The notes under the pieces were generated by a model. That model was not told the origin of the DNA and ran no database searches. It saw only the letters and a program-made list of their open reading frames with translations. The position numbers and the translations under genes were made by a program. 61,405 nt of DNA from positions 1 to 61,405 of the forward strand of contig UQQA01000003.1 of NCBI GenBank assembly GCA_900543105.1. Direction: 5' to 3'. Source of the DNA: an uncultured Ruminococcus sp. (GTDB taxonomy: Bacteria > Bacillota > Clostridia > Oscillospirales > Ruminococcaceae). This document shows, piece by piece, positions 39,952 through 49,903 of the stretch (position 1 is its first letter; every line of letters begins with the position of its first letter).

Positions 39952-40680
39952 CTAAATATTTTCGGTTTCTTTGTGCAACATTTCTCTCCACTCGCCGAGA
40001 GCAAGGTTTTCGTCAAGCTTCACGCCGCCTATCGAAATGCGCTTTAAATACAATACCTTGTTGTTACGAGCCTGTGCCATACGCTTTATCTGGTGGTACA
40101 TACCCTCGCGAATGGTTATGAGGACTTCGTGCGGATCGGCGAGAATTTCAAGCTTTGCAGGCAGGCAGACATCGCCGCCGTCTATCGCAAGACCCTCCTC
40201 AAAGGCTTTTATATCGTCCTCAGTCGCAGGGGTTTCGAGCTTGGCGAAATAGGTCTTGTCAACGTGATGCTTCGGAGAAAGAATATTGTGCGCAAGAACG
40301 CCGTCATCGGTGATGAACACGAAACCCTCGGTGTCCTTGTCGAGCCGTCCTGCGGGAAAAAGCCCCTCGCGGCGTATGCTGTCGGGGAGAAGTTCGAGGA
40401 CTGTCTTCGATTCGCCGTCCTTTGTCGAGCATACAACGCCCTGCGGCTTGTTCATCATTATATATATGTGCTTGCGGTAGGTTACTTCCTTGCCCTCGGA
40501 GCAGACGGTATCTTTTTCGGGGTCAATTTTCATATCGAAAAGCTTTGCGACTGCGCCGCCGACCGTTACAACTCTGCGCTTTATGAGTTCTTTCGCTTCG
40601 GAGCGCGTTATGCCGAGCTGTGCCGAGAGGAATTTGTCAAGTCGCTGAACATCTTTCTTCGGAACCTTCGGTTCGCTCAT
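39952..40680 (-). CDS. RNA pseudouridine synthase (RsuA/RluB/E/F family)
   Basis: Modifies uridine in rRNA. 242 residues: an N-terminal S4-like domain RLDKFLSAQLGITRSEAKELIKRRVVTV (~13-40), the catalytic motif GRLDKDTEGF with the essential Asp (~118), and the C-terminal motif YHQIKRMAQARNNKV. It overlaps the upstream flavin reductase by ATGA. Which rRNA base it acts on cannot be told here. Confidence 0.9.
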   Translation of the reverse strand: MSEPKVPKKDVQRLDKFLSAQLGITRSEAKELIKRRVVTVGGAVAKLFDMKIDPEKDTVCSEGKEVTYRKHIYIMMNKPQGVVCSTKDGESKTVLELLPDSIRREGLFPAGRLDKDTEGFVFITDDGVLAHNILSPKHHVDKTYFAKLETPATEDDIKAFEEGLAIDGGDVCLPAKLEILADPHEVLITIREGMYHQIKRMAQARNNKVLYLKRISIGGVKLDENLALGEWREMLHKETENI

Positions 40681-41288
40681 TGTTTTCCGCCGTCCTTTCT
40701 GATATTTCGGTTATAGGACTTGTTTTTCGCCTTTTTCGCCACGGAAAAGCCGAATTCGCCGAGTTTTCTTCCTATCGAGAAATATTCTCCGTGGGAATAG
40801 GCAAGAAGTCCTGCCTGCTGGAGATTTATCTTGCCTTTGCTGTCGATATAGCGCTCATCGGCGGAGATCGCAACAACGTCTGCGATAAACATATCATGAG
40901 TGCCGTAGCTTCTGACCTCACGCACCTTACATTCGAGCGAAAGAGGACTTTCTGCGATAACGGGTGCTTTGACAACGGACGATTCTTCAAGCGTAAGGCT
41001 GCACTGCTTTATCTTGTCTGTATCCCTGCCGCTGCGAACGCCTACAAAATCCGTTTCACGGACAAGCTTTGAGGTCGTAAGGTTTATGACGAACTCGCCC
41101 GTTTCCTTTATTATAGCGTGAGAATGGCGTGAGGGGCGCACCGAGATGTAAACTATCGGCGGCTTTGTGTTTATAACGCCTGTCCATGCGCAGGTGAGGA
41201 CGTTCGCTTTATGCATATCTCCGCAGCTTACCATTACCGCAGGCAGCGGGGAGATAAGCGTTCCCGGTGCTAAAATTTTTCTTCCCAT
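40677..41288 (-). CDS. Flavin reductase family protein
   Basis: 203 residues. The FMN-binding split-barrel motif is visible in VMVSCGDMHKANVLTCAWTGVINTKPPIVYISVRPSRHSH and TGEFVINLTTSKLV. Members bind FMN and reduce flavin or act as metal/flavin reductases; the substrate is unknown. First of a two-gene operon with the pseudouridine synthase. Confidence 0.82.
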   Translation of the reverse strand: MGRKILAPGTLISPLPAVMVSCGDMHKANVLTCAWTGVINTKPPIVYISVRPSRHSHAIIKETGEFVINLTTSKLVRETDFVGVRSGRDTDKIKQCSLTLEESSVVKAPVIAESPLSLECKVREVRSYGTHDMFIADVVAISADERYIDSKGKINLQQAGLLAYSHGEYFSIGRKLGEFGFSVAKKAKNKSYNRNIRKDGGKQ

Positions 41289-41413
41289 ATTAATTCCTCT
41301 TATAAAAAATAAATGATATTTTGTACATAAAAATGTTAAATTTGCTAATTGAAAGAATTATCTGAAAATGATATACTATTTTTAAATAGGTATATATCAA
41401 GGAGGTGTGAGCT

Positions 41414-42043
41414 ATGCCGTCTATCCCGTCAATATCAATAAATACCAACACAAACAGCACCTTTGAAAGCAGCGAGGGAATGTCCTCCCGTATCCGCAGA
41501 AAGGCTCTCGAAAGCCTGATAAGCAATGACGAACAGGAGCTTGAAAAGCTTTCCGCAAAGCAGACCGCCGAAAAGTCAAAGCTTAAGATCGAGCTTTCCA
41601 AGTACAAAACTGAGCTTTCCAAGCTTGAAAAGAACTCGGACGACAAGGAAAACGATGAAAAGGCCGCCGATATGAAGCGACGTTTCGATTCATTTGAGTG
41701 TCAGACCTGCAAAAACAGGCGTTATCGGGATCAATCGGACGATTCGGGCGTTTCGTTCCAGACCGCTTCTCACATCGACCCGTCAGCGGCTTATTCCGCA
41801 GTCCGTTCGCACGAAAATGAGCACGTTGCGCGAAACAAAACACAGGCTGAACAGCACGGTCAGAAGATAGCATATCAGACCGTCACGATAAACCATGCGA
41901 TTTGTCCCGAATGCGGACGAAGCTACGTTTCGGGCGGCGTTACGCACACGGTCACAAAGGCCGACAACAGTGCAAAGTACACTGTCGGCGATATCAAGCT
42001 TGAAAAAGACCCCGTCGGCAGCATCGTGAACGTTGTTGCTTAG
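41414..42043 (+). CDS. SprA-like predicted metallopeptidase
   Basis: 209 residues. A coiled-coil (~40-85) is followed by CQTCKNRRYRDQSDDSGVSF, AYSAVRSHENEHV (an HExxH zincin motif), and CPECGRSYVSGG. The two Cys pairs may bind metal. The pattern of 'Cys-x-x-Cys..., HExEH' resembles SprA-related proteins of unknown role. AAGGAGG precedes the start. No neighbour in an operon. Confidence 0.55.
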   Translation: MPSIPSISINTNTNSTFESSEGMSSRIRRKALESLISNDEQELEKLSAKQTAEKSKLKIELSKYKTELSKLEKNSDDKENDEKAADMKRRFDSFECQTCKNRRYRDQSDDSGVSFQTASHIDPSAAYSAVRSHENEHVARNKTQAEQHGQKIAYQTVTINHAICPECGRSYVSGGVTHTVTKADNSAKYTVGDIKLEKDPVGSIVNVVA

Positions 42044-42052
42044 TATGATACA

Positions 42053-42697
42053 TTATTCCCCGTCGGCATCTTCGCCCTCGGGGATATTTTTTTGCTCTTC
42101 TTCGGCAGTCTTTGAAGCATTGTGAAGCTCAATAGCGACCTTTGTGAGCGGCGAAAGCTCCTTTTCCTGCTTGCTGTTGCGCTCGATTATCTCTTTAGCC
42201 ATAGCTGCGCCGTGCTCAAAGCTGTAAAACTCGGGGAAGCCCGCCTGCCTCGAGAGGACATCGTACATTCCGCAGCAGTTTGAAACTCTGTACCAGAACA
42301 CTGCACCTGCAATAAGGAACGGTGCGGCGATGAAGTTGAGCCACGCCCCCGTGATAATTACACCGAATGCAGAGATCATAAATGCCAGCACCGAAGCCAG
42401 CACCCATTTTCCGTTCATCGAGTGGGCAAAGAACGACGGCAGCATAACTATTATCGGCACAAGGTACATAAAGCCGCTTATCTGCGGAACCTTCTGCATC
42501 GTTTTGAGCGAATACATCACCGAAAGCAAGTCATAAGCGAAGATATATAACATAAGCGCGATGCTGAAAATGCAGGAAAATTTCCACGCCGCTTTTCTTC
42601 TGCGCTCTATCTCGGACATACATTCCCTCTTCTGATCGAGGTTCATTCCTCCGACCATTGTTGGGTCGAGGTTTATGCTTTTATTGAAACCTGCCAC
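42053..42697 (-). CDS. Hypothetical membrane protein
   Basis: 214 residues from GTG 42697. N-terminal soluble segment, about four membrane helices (CIFSIALMLYIFAYDLL, FMYLVPIIVMLPSFF, KWVLASVLAFMISAFGVII, NFIAAPFLIAGAVFWY), and an acidic cytoplasmic tail. No recognised family. Confidence 0.68.
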   Translation of the reverse strand: MAGFNKSINLDPTMVGGMNLDQKRECMSEIERRRKAAWKFSCIFSIALMLYIFAYDLLSVMYSLKTMQKVPQISGFMYLVPIIVMLPSFFAHSMNGKWVLASVLAFMISAFGVIITGAWLNFIAAPFLIAGAVFWYRVSNCCGMYDVLSRQAGFPEFYSFEHGAAMAKEIIERNSKQEKELSPLTKVAIELHNASKTAEEEQKNIPEGEDADGE

Positions 42698-42828
42698 AGC
42701 TGTGACCCTTTCCTTTCCCCGTACATAGTTTACATTTTGTATATTTTTGGTGTTTTATACAATTTGTTTGATATCAGTAATTACTCAAAGTAATTTATAA
42801 GTTCAATTATACCTAAAGCAAATTCAAA

Positions 42829-43818
42829 TCACTTCTGCTCGCTGTGATATTTTACATTTTCATCGTGAACGGCTTCGGTCTTGTTGAGGTAATTATCCCA
42901 AAGCTTGAGAGCGTTGTTGTAGTTCGCGGTGAACTTTTCCATATTTACGCCAAGAGCTTCACGGGGAAGTCTGAAACCGATGAAAAGGCTGTCGGACATT
43001 GCTGTGTATTTTATATCCTCGGCGAAGCTTGTTCCCGAGAGCATATAGCCAAGCTCGATGCAGTTTTCATCATCGGGATATATCGTGCGCATATCAACAA
43101 GTATCGGGTCAACGGGATTGCCGTTCTCGCTCACGGTGTCGATGCCGACCGTATGGCAGGTATCGGCGTCGGCGATAACGATGATAGAATCGCCGCTCTG
43201 GAACTCTGCCATAAGCTTTGTCTGTGCCGACTGGTTGAAGTAAGCATCGAGGTTATCGTCACTGTAAACCGCAGGAAGATAGCTGACACGGACATAGACC
43301 TCGCCGTCGCCGTTGAAGTCCTCGCAGTAGGGTTCGAGAAGCTTTTCGATATCACCCGTGCGGAAGTCGAGTTCGGTGTCGGAAGCCATTATCATTATCG
43401 CGACATCGGGTCTTTTATTGGTAACAACGTCCCTTATGAGAAAGACCGCAAGCAGGACTATCACTGCGCCGACGATAAGCGGCATTTTGTTGTGGTAGAA
43501 AAAGTTTCCTATCTTCTCCCAAGCGGTGTATTCCTTTACGGGTTCGGCTTCGTGAGGGATATCCTCATCGGAGATGATGCCTTGTTTGAGCTTCATAAGC
43601 TCGATACGGTCGCGTTCGAGCTTTTTCTCATAGCGTTCACGATCAAGACGTTCCTTTTCGGCGCGTTCTTTTTCACGCTCCGCTTCGGCTTCAAGCTCCT
43701 CCCGGCGCTGTTTTTCGTTTATACGGCGCATATTTTCGATGACGGAGACCTTTCCGCTTACCTCGGTCTTTTCGCCGCTTTCATCCTTTTTTATTTCATT
43801 GTTTTTTTCTTCGGACAT
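42829..43818 (-). CDS. Hypothetical single-pass membrane protein with charged coil
   Basis: 329 residues. Residues ~25-80 are a highly charged coiled-coil (KQRREELEAEAEREKERAE...), one membrane helix at ~115-130 (MPLIVGAVIVLLAVFLI), and an extracytoplasmic domain of ~200 residues with no recognised motif. The domain style (DVAIMIMASDTELDFR... IIVIADADT) is like soluble alpha/beta folds. Clear GGAGAAA ribosome site. Confidence 0.7.
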   Translation of the reverse strand: MSEEKNNEIKKDESGEKTEVSGKVSVIENMRRINEKQRREELEAEAEREKERAEKERLDRERYEKKLERDRIELMKLKQGIISDEDIPHEAEPVKEYTAWEKIGNFFYHNKMPLIVGAVIVLLAVFLIRDVVTNKRPDVAIMIMASDTELDFRTGDIEKLLEPYCEDFNGDGEVYVRVSYLPAVYSDDNLDAYFNQSAQTKLMAEFQSGDSIIVIADADTCHTVGIDTVSENGNPVDPILVDMRTIYPDDENCIELGYMLSGTSFAEDIKYTAMSDSLFIGFRLPREALGVNMEKFTANYNNALKLWDNYLNKTEAVHDENVKYHSEQK

Positions 43819-43918
43819 AGCTTTCTCCTATAAACCAAAATATACTATTATAAAATAATAAAGCATTTGCCCGTCCAAGTCAAGGGCGAAGCCGAAAGTT
43901 TCAGTAAACTTTCATACA

Positions 43919-44539
43919 TCAGAATAAATTTATAAGCGAAGAAAGGCTTTCGATACTTGCGTCAAAGCGGTCGGCAGAGCCAAAACCGTAAGCCGCATGG
44001 ATAAATTTTGCGTCTGCGTAATATGCACTGTCGCAGTCGCCCTGAGTATCTCCGACATAGACTGCATTTTTGAGTCCGTTCCGTTCAATAATAAGCTTGA
44101 TGTTATCGCCTTTTTTAAAGAGATTATCGCCCCAGCATAAATGGTCGGCGAAGTATTTTCCCAGCTTGTAATGCTTCAGAAAGCACTCGATATAGCCCTG
44201 CTGACAATTGCTGACGATGAAAAGGGGGCAGCGCTCTTTGAGATATGCAAAGGTCTCCTCGGCTTTATCGTAAATTTCGCCGCCATGCTCGGCAAGATAA
44301 TCATTTTCGTGCAAAGCGCAAAGCTCCATTATCTCCACGCGGCGTTTCTGCGGATATTTTCCGAAAAATTTATCGGCGATAACGTCCATTGTCAGACCCA
44401 TTATGCCCTGTATATCAGCCTGCGTTATTCTTACGTCAATATTATTTTGTGCAAGAGCTTCGTTCCACGAATCGGCAACGCCCTTTGAGCTGTCCCAAAG
44501 CGTTCCGTCAACATCAAATATGATACCGTCTGCGTTCAT
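43919..44539 (-). CDS. HAD-family hydrolase
   Basis: 206 residues. All four HAD motifs are present: IIFDVDGTLWDSS (nucleophile Asp), IVSNC, a Lys in FKKGDNIKLI, and VYVGDTQGDCDSA. The cap insert is like beta-phosphoglucomutase or phosphoglycolate phosphatases; the substrate is unknown. The start at 44539 (MNADGI) follows GGAAAAGG; an upstream in-frame Met lacks a site. Confidence 0.87.
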   Translation of the reverse strand: MNADGIIFDVDGTLWDSSKGVADSWNEALAQNNIDVRITQADIQGIMGLTMDVIADKFFGKYPQKRRVEIMELCALHENDYLAEHGGEIYDKAEETFAYLKERCPLFIVSNCQQGYIECFLKHYKLGKYFADHLCWGDNLFKKGDNIKLIIERNGLKNAVYVGDTQGDCDSAYYADAKFIHAAYGFGSADRFDASIESLSSLINLF

Positions 44540-44724
44540 TTTTCCTTTTCCTTTCGGCTTTTTCCATACATTATTATATAGTATAAACCCGAAGCTGTCA
44601 ATATCATTGCACGGCAATGTAACGGTATCTCAACGAGTAGATCAACGGCAAACATTTTTCCGTAATTTCGTATAACGCTGACGGGCGGATATTGGATTTG
44701 TACTACTTTATGTAGGTTAACATT

Positions 44725-45090
44725 CATATCCCACAGCCGTTCAAACGTTGTCGGCTCGAAATGCTTATCGCTTCGCTCTGCGCATTTCGCTCCGAGGATA
44801 GTTGGTTTTAGGAAAATAGAAAATTGGCGCAATTCACATTTTATAGTTTTACAAACTTTATTTCTCATAGTTCGATTACCATATTTTGTGTGAATTGCAA
44901 CTTTTTAGCTGTTACTGATTTCGCTATTACGGCAATACCTTTAGCTAAAGTTTAGAGACTTTCGCTCTTCTGCTAAAGGTCAATTTGACCTGCGACAAGG
45001 GCTTCGCCCTCTGGACACCCACAAGCCTTTGAAAAGGCTTGACCTAAACTTTAAATTGGCTTCGCTTTGCCCAAACAAATTTGAGCTATG
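44725..45090 (-). repeat. Element B, copy 4 (inverted orientation)
   Basis: Reads, in reverse, the same hairpin series as the 18021-18385 copy. The small ORF MRNKVCKTIKCELRQFS starts at 44868 on the minus strand. The tandem GTAATGC block follows at 45097-45129. 44540-44724 holds no gene. Confidence 0.72.
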
Positions 45091-45096
45091 CAAACA

Positions 45097-45129
45097 ATTA
45101 CGCATTACGAATTACGCATTACGCATTAA
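45097..45129. repeat. Short tandem repeat block
   Basis: ATTACGC/ATTACGA units adjacent to element B copy 4; no partner block seen at the other end. Confidence 0.7.
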
Positions 45130-45155
45130 ACAAAAGTCTTTGCGACAAATTTTGC

Positions 45156-45184
45156 TTGACATATATATCGGATTGGTATATAAT
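45156..45184 (+). promoter_or_regulatory. Promoter of rnj
   Basis: TTGACA (45156-45161), 17 bp, TATAAT (45179-45184). It gives a ~370 nt leader before rnj; the leader has hairpins but no recognised riboswitch. Confidence 0.8.
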
Positions 45185-45563
45185 TAATCTGATTAATTAT
45201 GTTCGGAACAAAGCATCGGCAGTCTTTTCCACAAGGGCGAAATCGCTCTTTTCGCACTTCGCCGTATGCCCCTTGAATGTTTTTATCACACCGAAACTTG
45301 TTTTAATATTACGTCTTTACGAGCGTTTCGGCTACATATTTCCTTGATGCAATATTTTTACTACTTTTTGCTCGGAAATTTATATTTTATACTATTTAAC
45401 ACTATGGGAACACCGAGATCACCGCTAAAAACGCTCCCGACCGTTTTTTCACGCCTTATGGCTTGATGCACGGCAAAATTTTTTCAAAAAACGGCAGAAT
45501 GAACGCACGGCGGCGGATATTTTATTCGGCTTTTCCCATGACCAGAAAAGCGAGGTTGAAAAA

Positions 45564-47714
45564 TTGGCTAACAACGAAAACGAGATCGAAACCATTACCG
45601 TCAATATGTACGGCGAGAGAATTTCTCCGAAAAAACAGGACAAGACAGCGCCCGAACAGTCGGCGCAGAACAGCTCTTCACGCTATAACCGTCCGAACGG
45701 TTATCATCAGAACGGCTATCAGAAAAAGAATTATTACAGAAACGGCAAAAAGCCTTACTACAACTACAAACAGCGCTCAAACCGTCAGGATCAGCGCCAG
45801 ACCGTGCTTTCGATAACTCCCGAAAGCGATCCGCTCGGAGCTGCTATCTCCGCGGCAACGGCTGCTCCGACAGCTCCCGCTGTCCGCACGAACGCTCCGC
45901 AGAGGAACAACAGACCGCAGTACCGTCAGAAGAACTACAGCAGAAACCGTTACGATCAGAACAGCAAGGCTAACAGCGTTCCGCAGAATATCGGCGAAGC
46001 TTTGCTTGATGGCGATACAACGGGCGTTTTCCGGACTAACCACCGCAGCGTAAAGCGCACCCCCGTGAGAATTATCCCCCTCGGCGGACTTAACGAGATC
46101 GGCAAGAATATGACCGTTTTCGAGTGCGCAAACGATGCTTTCATCGTTGACTGCGGACTCGCTTTCCCCGACAGCGATATGCCGGGCGTTGACCTTGTTA
46201 TCCCGGATTTCACTTATGTTGAGCAGAATGCCGGCAAGATAAGGGGCGTTGTCATCACCCACGGACACGAGGATCACATCGGTGCGCTTGCTTATCTTCT
46301 CAAAAAGGTGAACATTCCCGTTTACGGAACAAGGCTCACTATCGGACTTATCGAGGGCAAGCTCAAAGAACACGGTCTTCTCGAAAGTGCGAAGCTGAAC
46401 GTTGTAAAACCCCGTCAGACTATTAAAATGGGCTGTATGGCGGTCGAATTTATCCGTGTGAACCACTCTATCCCCGATGCTGTGGGACTTGCTGTCCACA
46501 CTCCTGCGGGCGTTATCGTCCACACGGGCGACTTCAAGGTCGACTTCACGCCTATCGAGGGCGGCATCATCGACCTTGCGCGTTTCGGCGAGCTTGGCAG
46601 CAGGGGAGTTCTTGCGCTCATGGCGGATTCGACCAACGCAGAACGTCCGGGTCACACGGCTTCGGAGCGGACAGTCGGAAACTCATTTGTGAAGCTTTTC
46701 GACCGTGCGGAGGGAAAGCGTATCATCATTGCGACATTCTCCTCAAACATTCACCGTGTTCAGCAGATCGTGAACTGCGCTGTTGCAAACGACCGAAAGA
46801 TCGCTGTTTTCGGCAGAAGTATGCTCAATGTTATTTCGACGGCTATCGAGCTTGGATATCTTAAAGTTCCCGACGGGCTTATCATCGACCTTGACGCTAT
46901 GAACCGTTTCCCTGCGGAAAAGATAGTTCTTATCACAACGGGAAGTCAGGGCGAGCCTATGTCGGCGCTCTCCCGAATGGCTATGAACGAACACAGGCAC
47001 GTTACGATAACTCCGAACGATTTCATTATAATAAGCGCAAATCCTATCCCCGGCAATGAAAAGCTTGTCACAAAGGTAGTAAACGAGCTTCTCCGTGCAG
47101 GTGCGGAGGTGATCTACGAGTCCATGTACGATGTTCACGTTTCGGGACACGCTTGTCAGGAAGAGCTGAAGCTTATGCTTTCGCTCACCAAGCCGAAGTA
47201 TTATATCCCTGTCCACGGCGAATACAAGCACCTGAAAAAGCAGTCGGGACTTGCTATCGACCTTGGAATGGATCCGAACAATGTTATCATCGCAAGCATT
47301 GGCAACGTCATTGAATCGGACGGCGTTGATATGAAGATAACGGGTCAGGTTCAGGCAGGCAGAGTATTCGTTGACGGACTTGGCGTAGGCGATGTCGGTT
47401 CTATCGTTATCCGCGACAGAAAGCATCTTGCCGAGGACGGACTTATCATCGCAGTTGCGACTATCGAGCTTGAAAGCGGAACTATCCTCGCAGGCCCCGA
47501 TGTTGTATCGAGAGGCTTTGTATATGTCCGTGAATCGGAAGAGCTTATGGTTGCGGCGAAGGAAATTCTCACGAACACGCTCACGGATTGTCTTGATTCG
47601 GGAACGAGGGAATGGAACACGATAAAGACCCGAATGAAGGACGATCTCGGCGAATTTATCTTCCAGAAAACGAAGAGGAAGCCGATGATACTTCCTATTA
47701 TAATGGAAATATAA
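45564..47714 (+). CDS. rnj: Ribonuclease J with long disordered N-terminal extension
   Basis: Endo/5'-3' exoribonuclease of mRNA turnover. 716 residues against about 555 for Bacillus RNase J: residues 1-~165 are an extra Asn/Arg/Gln/Tyr-rich region (YNRPNGYHQNGYQKKNYYRN) which may bind RNA (inference). The MBL core begins with VRIIPLGGLNEIGKNM and has HGHEDHIGAL, HSIPDA, HTGDFKVD, SGHA and VHGEYKHL. TTG start at 45564, with GAGGT 7 nt upstream. Confidence 0.92.
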   Translation: MANNENEIETITVNMYGERISPKKQDKTAPEQSAQNSSSRYNRPNGYHQNGYQKKNYYRNGKKPYYNYKQRSNRQDQRQTVLSITPESDPLGAAISAATAAPTAPAVRTNAPQRNNRPQYRQKNYSRNRYDQNSKANSVPQNIGEALLDGDTTGVFRTNHRSVKRTPVRIIPLGGLNEIGKNMTVFECANDAFIVDCGLAFPDSDMPGVDLVIPDFTYVEQNAGKIRGVVITHGHEDHIGALAYLLKKVNIPVYGTRLTIGLIEGKLKEHGLLESAKLNVVKPRQTIKMGCMAVEFIRVNHSIPDAVGLAVHTPAGVIVHTGDFKVDFTPIEGGIIDLARFGELGSRGVLALMADSTNAERPGHTASERTVGNSFVKLFDRAEGKRIIIATFSSNIHRVQQIVNCAVANDRKIAVFGRSMLNVISTAIELGYLKVPDGLIIDLDAMNRFPAEKIVLITTGSQGEPMSALSRMAMNEHRHVTITPNDFIIISANPIPGNEKLVTKVVNELLRAGAEVIYESMYDVHVSGHACQEELKLMLSLTKPKYYIPVHGEYKHLKKQSGLAIDLGMDPNNVIIASIGNVIESDGVDMKITGQVQAGRVFVDGLGVGDVGSIVIRDRKHLAEDGLIIAVATIELESGTILAGPDVVSRGFVYVRESEELMVAAKEILTNTLTDCLDSGTREWNTIKTRMKDDLGEFIFQKTKRKPMILPIIMEI

Positions 47715-47742
47715 ATCGAAATTATAAATTTGTACCCCTCTG

Positions 47743-47818
47743 TAGGGACGGGAAACCCGTCCCCTACAGAATAATGGTTTTATCCGCAGATAATATCCGC
47801 AGATAATATCCGCAGGCA
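47743..47818 (+). repeat. GACGGG hairpin and short direct repeat
   Basis: CTGTAGGGACGGG-AAA-CCCGTCCCCTACAG is a near-perfect palindrome. It is followed by a 13 bp repeat ATCCGCAGATAAT in two and a half copies (~47779-47816). It may act as terminator or mRNA-end protection between rnj and gdpP. Confidence 0.65.
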
Positions 47819-47872
47819 ACTGCGGTTCATAAAATTCCCCCGTAAATTACGCCCGTATGGAGGTGCGTTTAT

Positions 47873-49864
47873 TTGACAGGAAAACAATGGCTTGCTTTCA
47901 AGCTGGTATCAATTCTGCTCGTTGTCGTTTCAATGGCTTCGGCGTTTGCGCTTTCGGAAACGCAGCCTGCGATGTTCTGGATGATGCTCTGCATCACGGC
48001 GCTGACGGCGATAGCGTTCCTTGCGCTGTTTTCGGCGGCGCAGAAGAATCTTCACCATTTCGTGACGGAAATGGAGTCACAGCTCAACGTTACCGAGCGT
48101 GACTCGCTTTACAAATTCCCTGCGCCTGCGGTGATAATCGACAGTGACGGCATAATCGTCTGGTACAACATCTCGTTCAGCGAAAATGTCTACAGTGCCG
48201 ACGCTTTCGGCGTTGACATTCGCTCTGTCATCGATATTGACCTCGACAAGGTCATGGCGAACAAGGAAACTACGGTCGATTTTGAGGCTTCGCACTTCCG
48301 GATCTCGGCGATAACGACCGAAAAGACGGATATCGAGTCGAAGCTCATCTCCTCGCTCACGCTCCTCTACTTTGAGGACATCAGCGACCTTATCAATTTA
48401 CAGACCGAGATGAACAACCTCCGTCCGTCCGTTATGATGATCTCGATCGACAACTTTGAAGAGCTTCTTTCGGACGAAAAGGAATCGGAAAAGTCGCATA
48501 TCCTCATTCAGATAGAAAAGCTCCTCGAAACATACCTCGAAGAAAAGCACGGTATCCTGCGAAAGCTTGCTCCCGACCGCTTTTTCGCCGTTGCCGAGGA
48601 CAGATACATCAACGCTATGATAGCGGACAAGTTCAAGATACTTGAAGAAGTCAGAGCTATCCCCGTTACGGGCAAGACCCCGATAACCCTCTCGATAGGC
48701 GTTGGCATCGGCTCGGTCGATCTCGAAGAGAGCGAGCAGTTCGCACGTCAAGCACTTGAAATGGCGCAGGGCAGAGGCGGCGATCAGGCTGCCGTTAAGC
48801 GTGATGACGGCTATGAATTTTTCGGCGGCGTTTCAAAGGGCATCGAAAAGCACACAAAGGTCAAGACGCGTATCGTTGCGGCGGCGCTCACGGACATTAT
48901 CGAATCCTCGTCCTCCGTTTACATTATGGGACACAGGAACGGCGATATGGACAGCGTTGGTTCGGGCGCAGGACTTTGCGGTGCGATAAGGATACTTCGC
49001 CCCGATATCCCCGTAAATATGGTCGTTGACCTTGAACGCAACCTTGCAAAGCCTATCATCGGCAGACTTAACGAAAATCTCCGCGATGAAGAACCCGTTT
49101 TCATTTCGCCCGAGGACGCTCTCGGAAAAATGGACGCAAACAGCCTCCTCATCATCGTTGACACGAACAACAAAGACCTCCTCGACAGTCCCGAGGTCTA
49201 TGCTGCCGCAAAGCAGATCGTTGTCATCGATCACCACAGACAGGTCGTCAATTATATCGACAATGCTGTTATTTTCCACCACGAGCCTTACGCTTCGTCG
49301 GCGTGTGAAATGACGGCAGAGCTTATACAGTATTTTCCCGGCATCGACAAGCTCCAGAGCTACTATGCGGACGTTATGCTCGCAGGTATTATGCTCGACA
49401 CAAAGGATTTCGTTATGCGAACGGGCGTGAGAACGTTCGAGGCGGCGGCTTTCCTCCGAAAGCTCGGTGCGGATATGGTCGCAGTAAAGAACCTTTTTGC
49501 GAACACGATGGCTTGCATACAGAAGCGTTCAAAGCTTATCGCCGATGCGGAGATATACAAGCGATGTGCAATTGCGGTCGATGACACTGCGGACGAATAT
49601 ATCCGTGTTGCTTCGGCTCAGGCTGCCGATCAGATGCTTGAAATCGTCGGCGTTGACGCAAGCTTCGTAATATTCCGCATACCGACAGGCGTAAACATTT
49701 CCGCACGTTCACTCGGTGCGATGAATGTTCAGATCATCATGGAAAAGCTCGGCGGCGGCGGACATCAGACAATGGCGGCGGCACAGCTCAACGATGTCAG
49801 AGTTACCGAAGCCAAGGCAGAGCTTATCAGCGCAATTGACGAATATATCCAAAACATTTCGTAA
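47873..49864 (+). CDS. gdpP: Cyclic-di-AMP phosphodiesterase GdpP-like
   Basis: Hydrolyses c-di-AMP. 663 residues: two membrane helices (~8-55), a PAS-like domain (PAPAVIIDSDGIIVWYN), a degenerate GGDEF domain and the DHH/DHHA1 unit with MGHRNGDMDSVGS, VDTNNKDLLDSP, VVIDHHRQVV and GGGGHQTMAAAQL. This is the standard GdpP architecture. TTG start at 47873 with GGAGGT 8 nt upstream. It precedes rplI and dnaB, the usual Firmicute order. Confidence 0.93.
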   Translation: MTGKQWLAFKLVSILLVVVSMASAFALSETQPAMFWMMLCITALTAIAFLALFSAAQKNLHHFVTEMESQLNVTERDSLYKFPAPAVIIDSDGIIVWYNISFSENVYSADAFGVDIRSVIDIDLDKVMANKETTVDFEASHFRISAITTEKTDIESKLISSLTLLYFEDISDLINLQTEMNNLRPSVMMISIDNFEELLSDEKESEKSHILIQIEKLLETYLEEKHGILRKLAPDRFFAVAEDRYINAMIADKFKILEEVRAIPVTGKTPITLSIGVGIGSVDLEESEQFARQALEMAQGRGGDQAAVKRDDGYEFFGGVSKGIEKHTKVKTRIVAAALTDIIESSSSVYIMGHRNGDMDSVGSGAGLCGAIRILRPDIPVNMVVDLERNLAKPIIGRLNENLRDEEPVFISPEDALGKMDANSLLIIVDTNNKDLLDSPEVYAAAKQIVVIDHHRQVVNYIDNAVIFHHEPYASSACEMTAELIQYFPGIDKLQSYYADVMLAGIMLDTKDFVMRTGVRTFEAAAFLRKLGADMVAVKNLFANTMACIQKRSKLIADAEIYKRCAIAVDDTADEYIRVASAQAADQMLEIVGVDASFVIFRIPTGVNISARSLGAMNVQIIMEKLGGGGHQTMAAAQLNDVRVTEAKAELISAIDEYIQNIS

Positions 49865-49903
49865 AATTGATATAAAACTTATTGTAGAAAGGATGCAGTA
49901 AAA

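Noticed and set aside
46743..47819. 358-codon minus-strand ORF inside rnj
   Set aside because: Shadow of the RNase J frame, whose motifs are intact.
47873..49864. Active diguanylate cyclase
   Set aside because: The GGDEF region is degenerate, as usual in GdpP; the DHH domain is the catalytic part.
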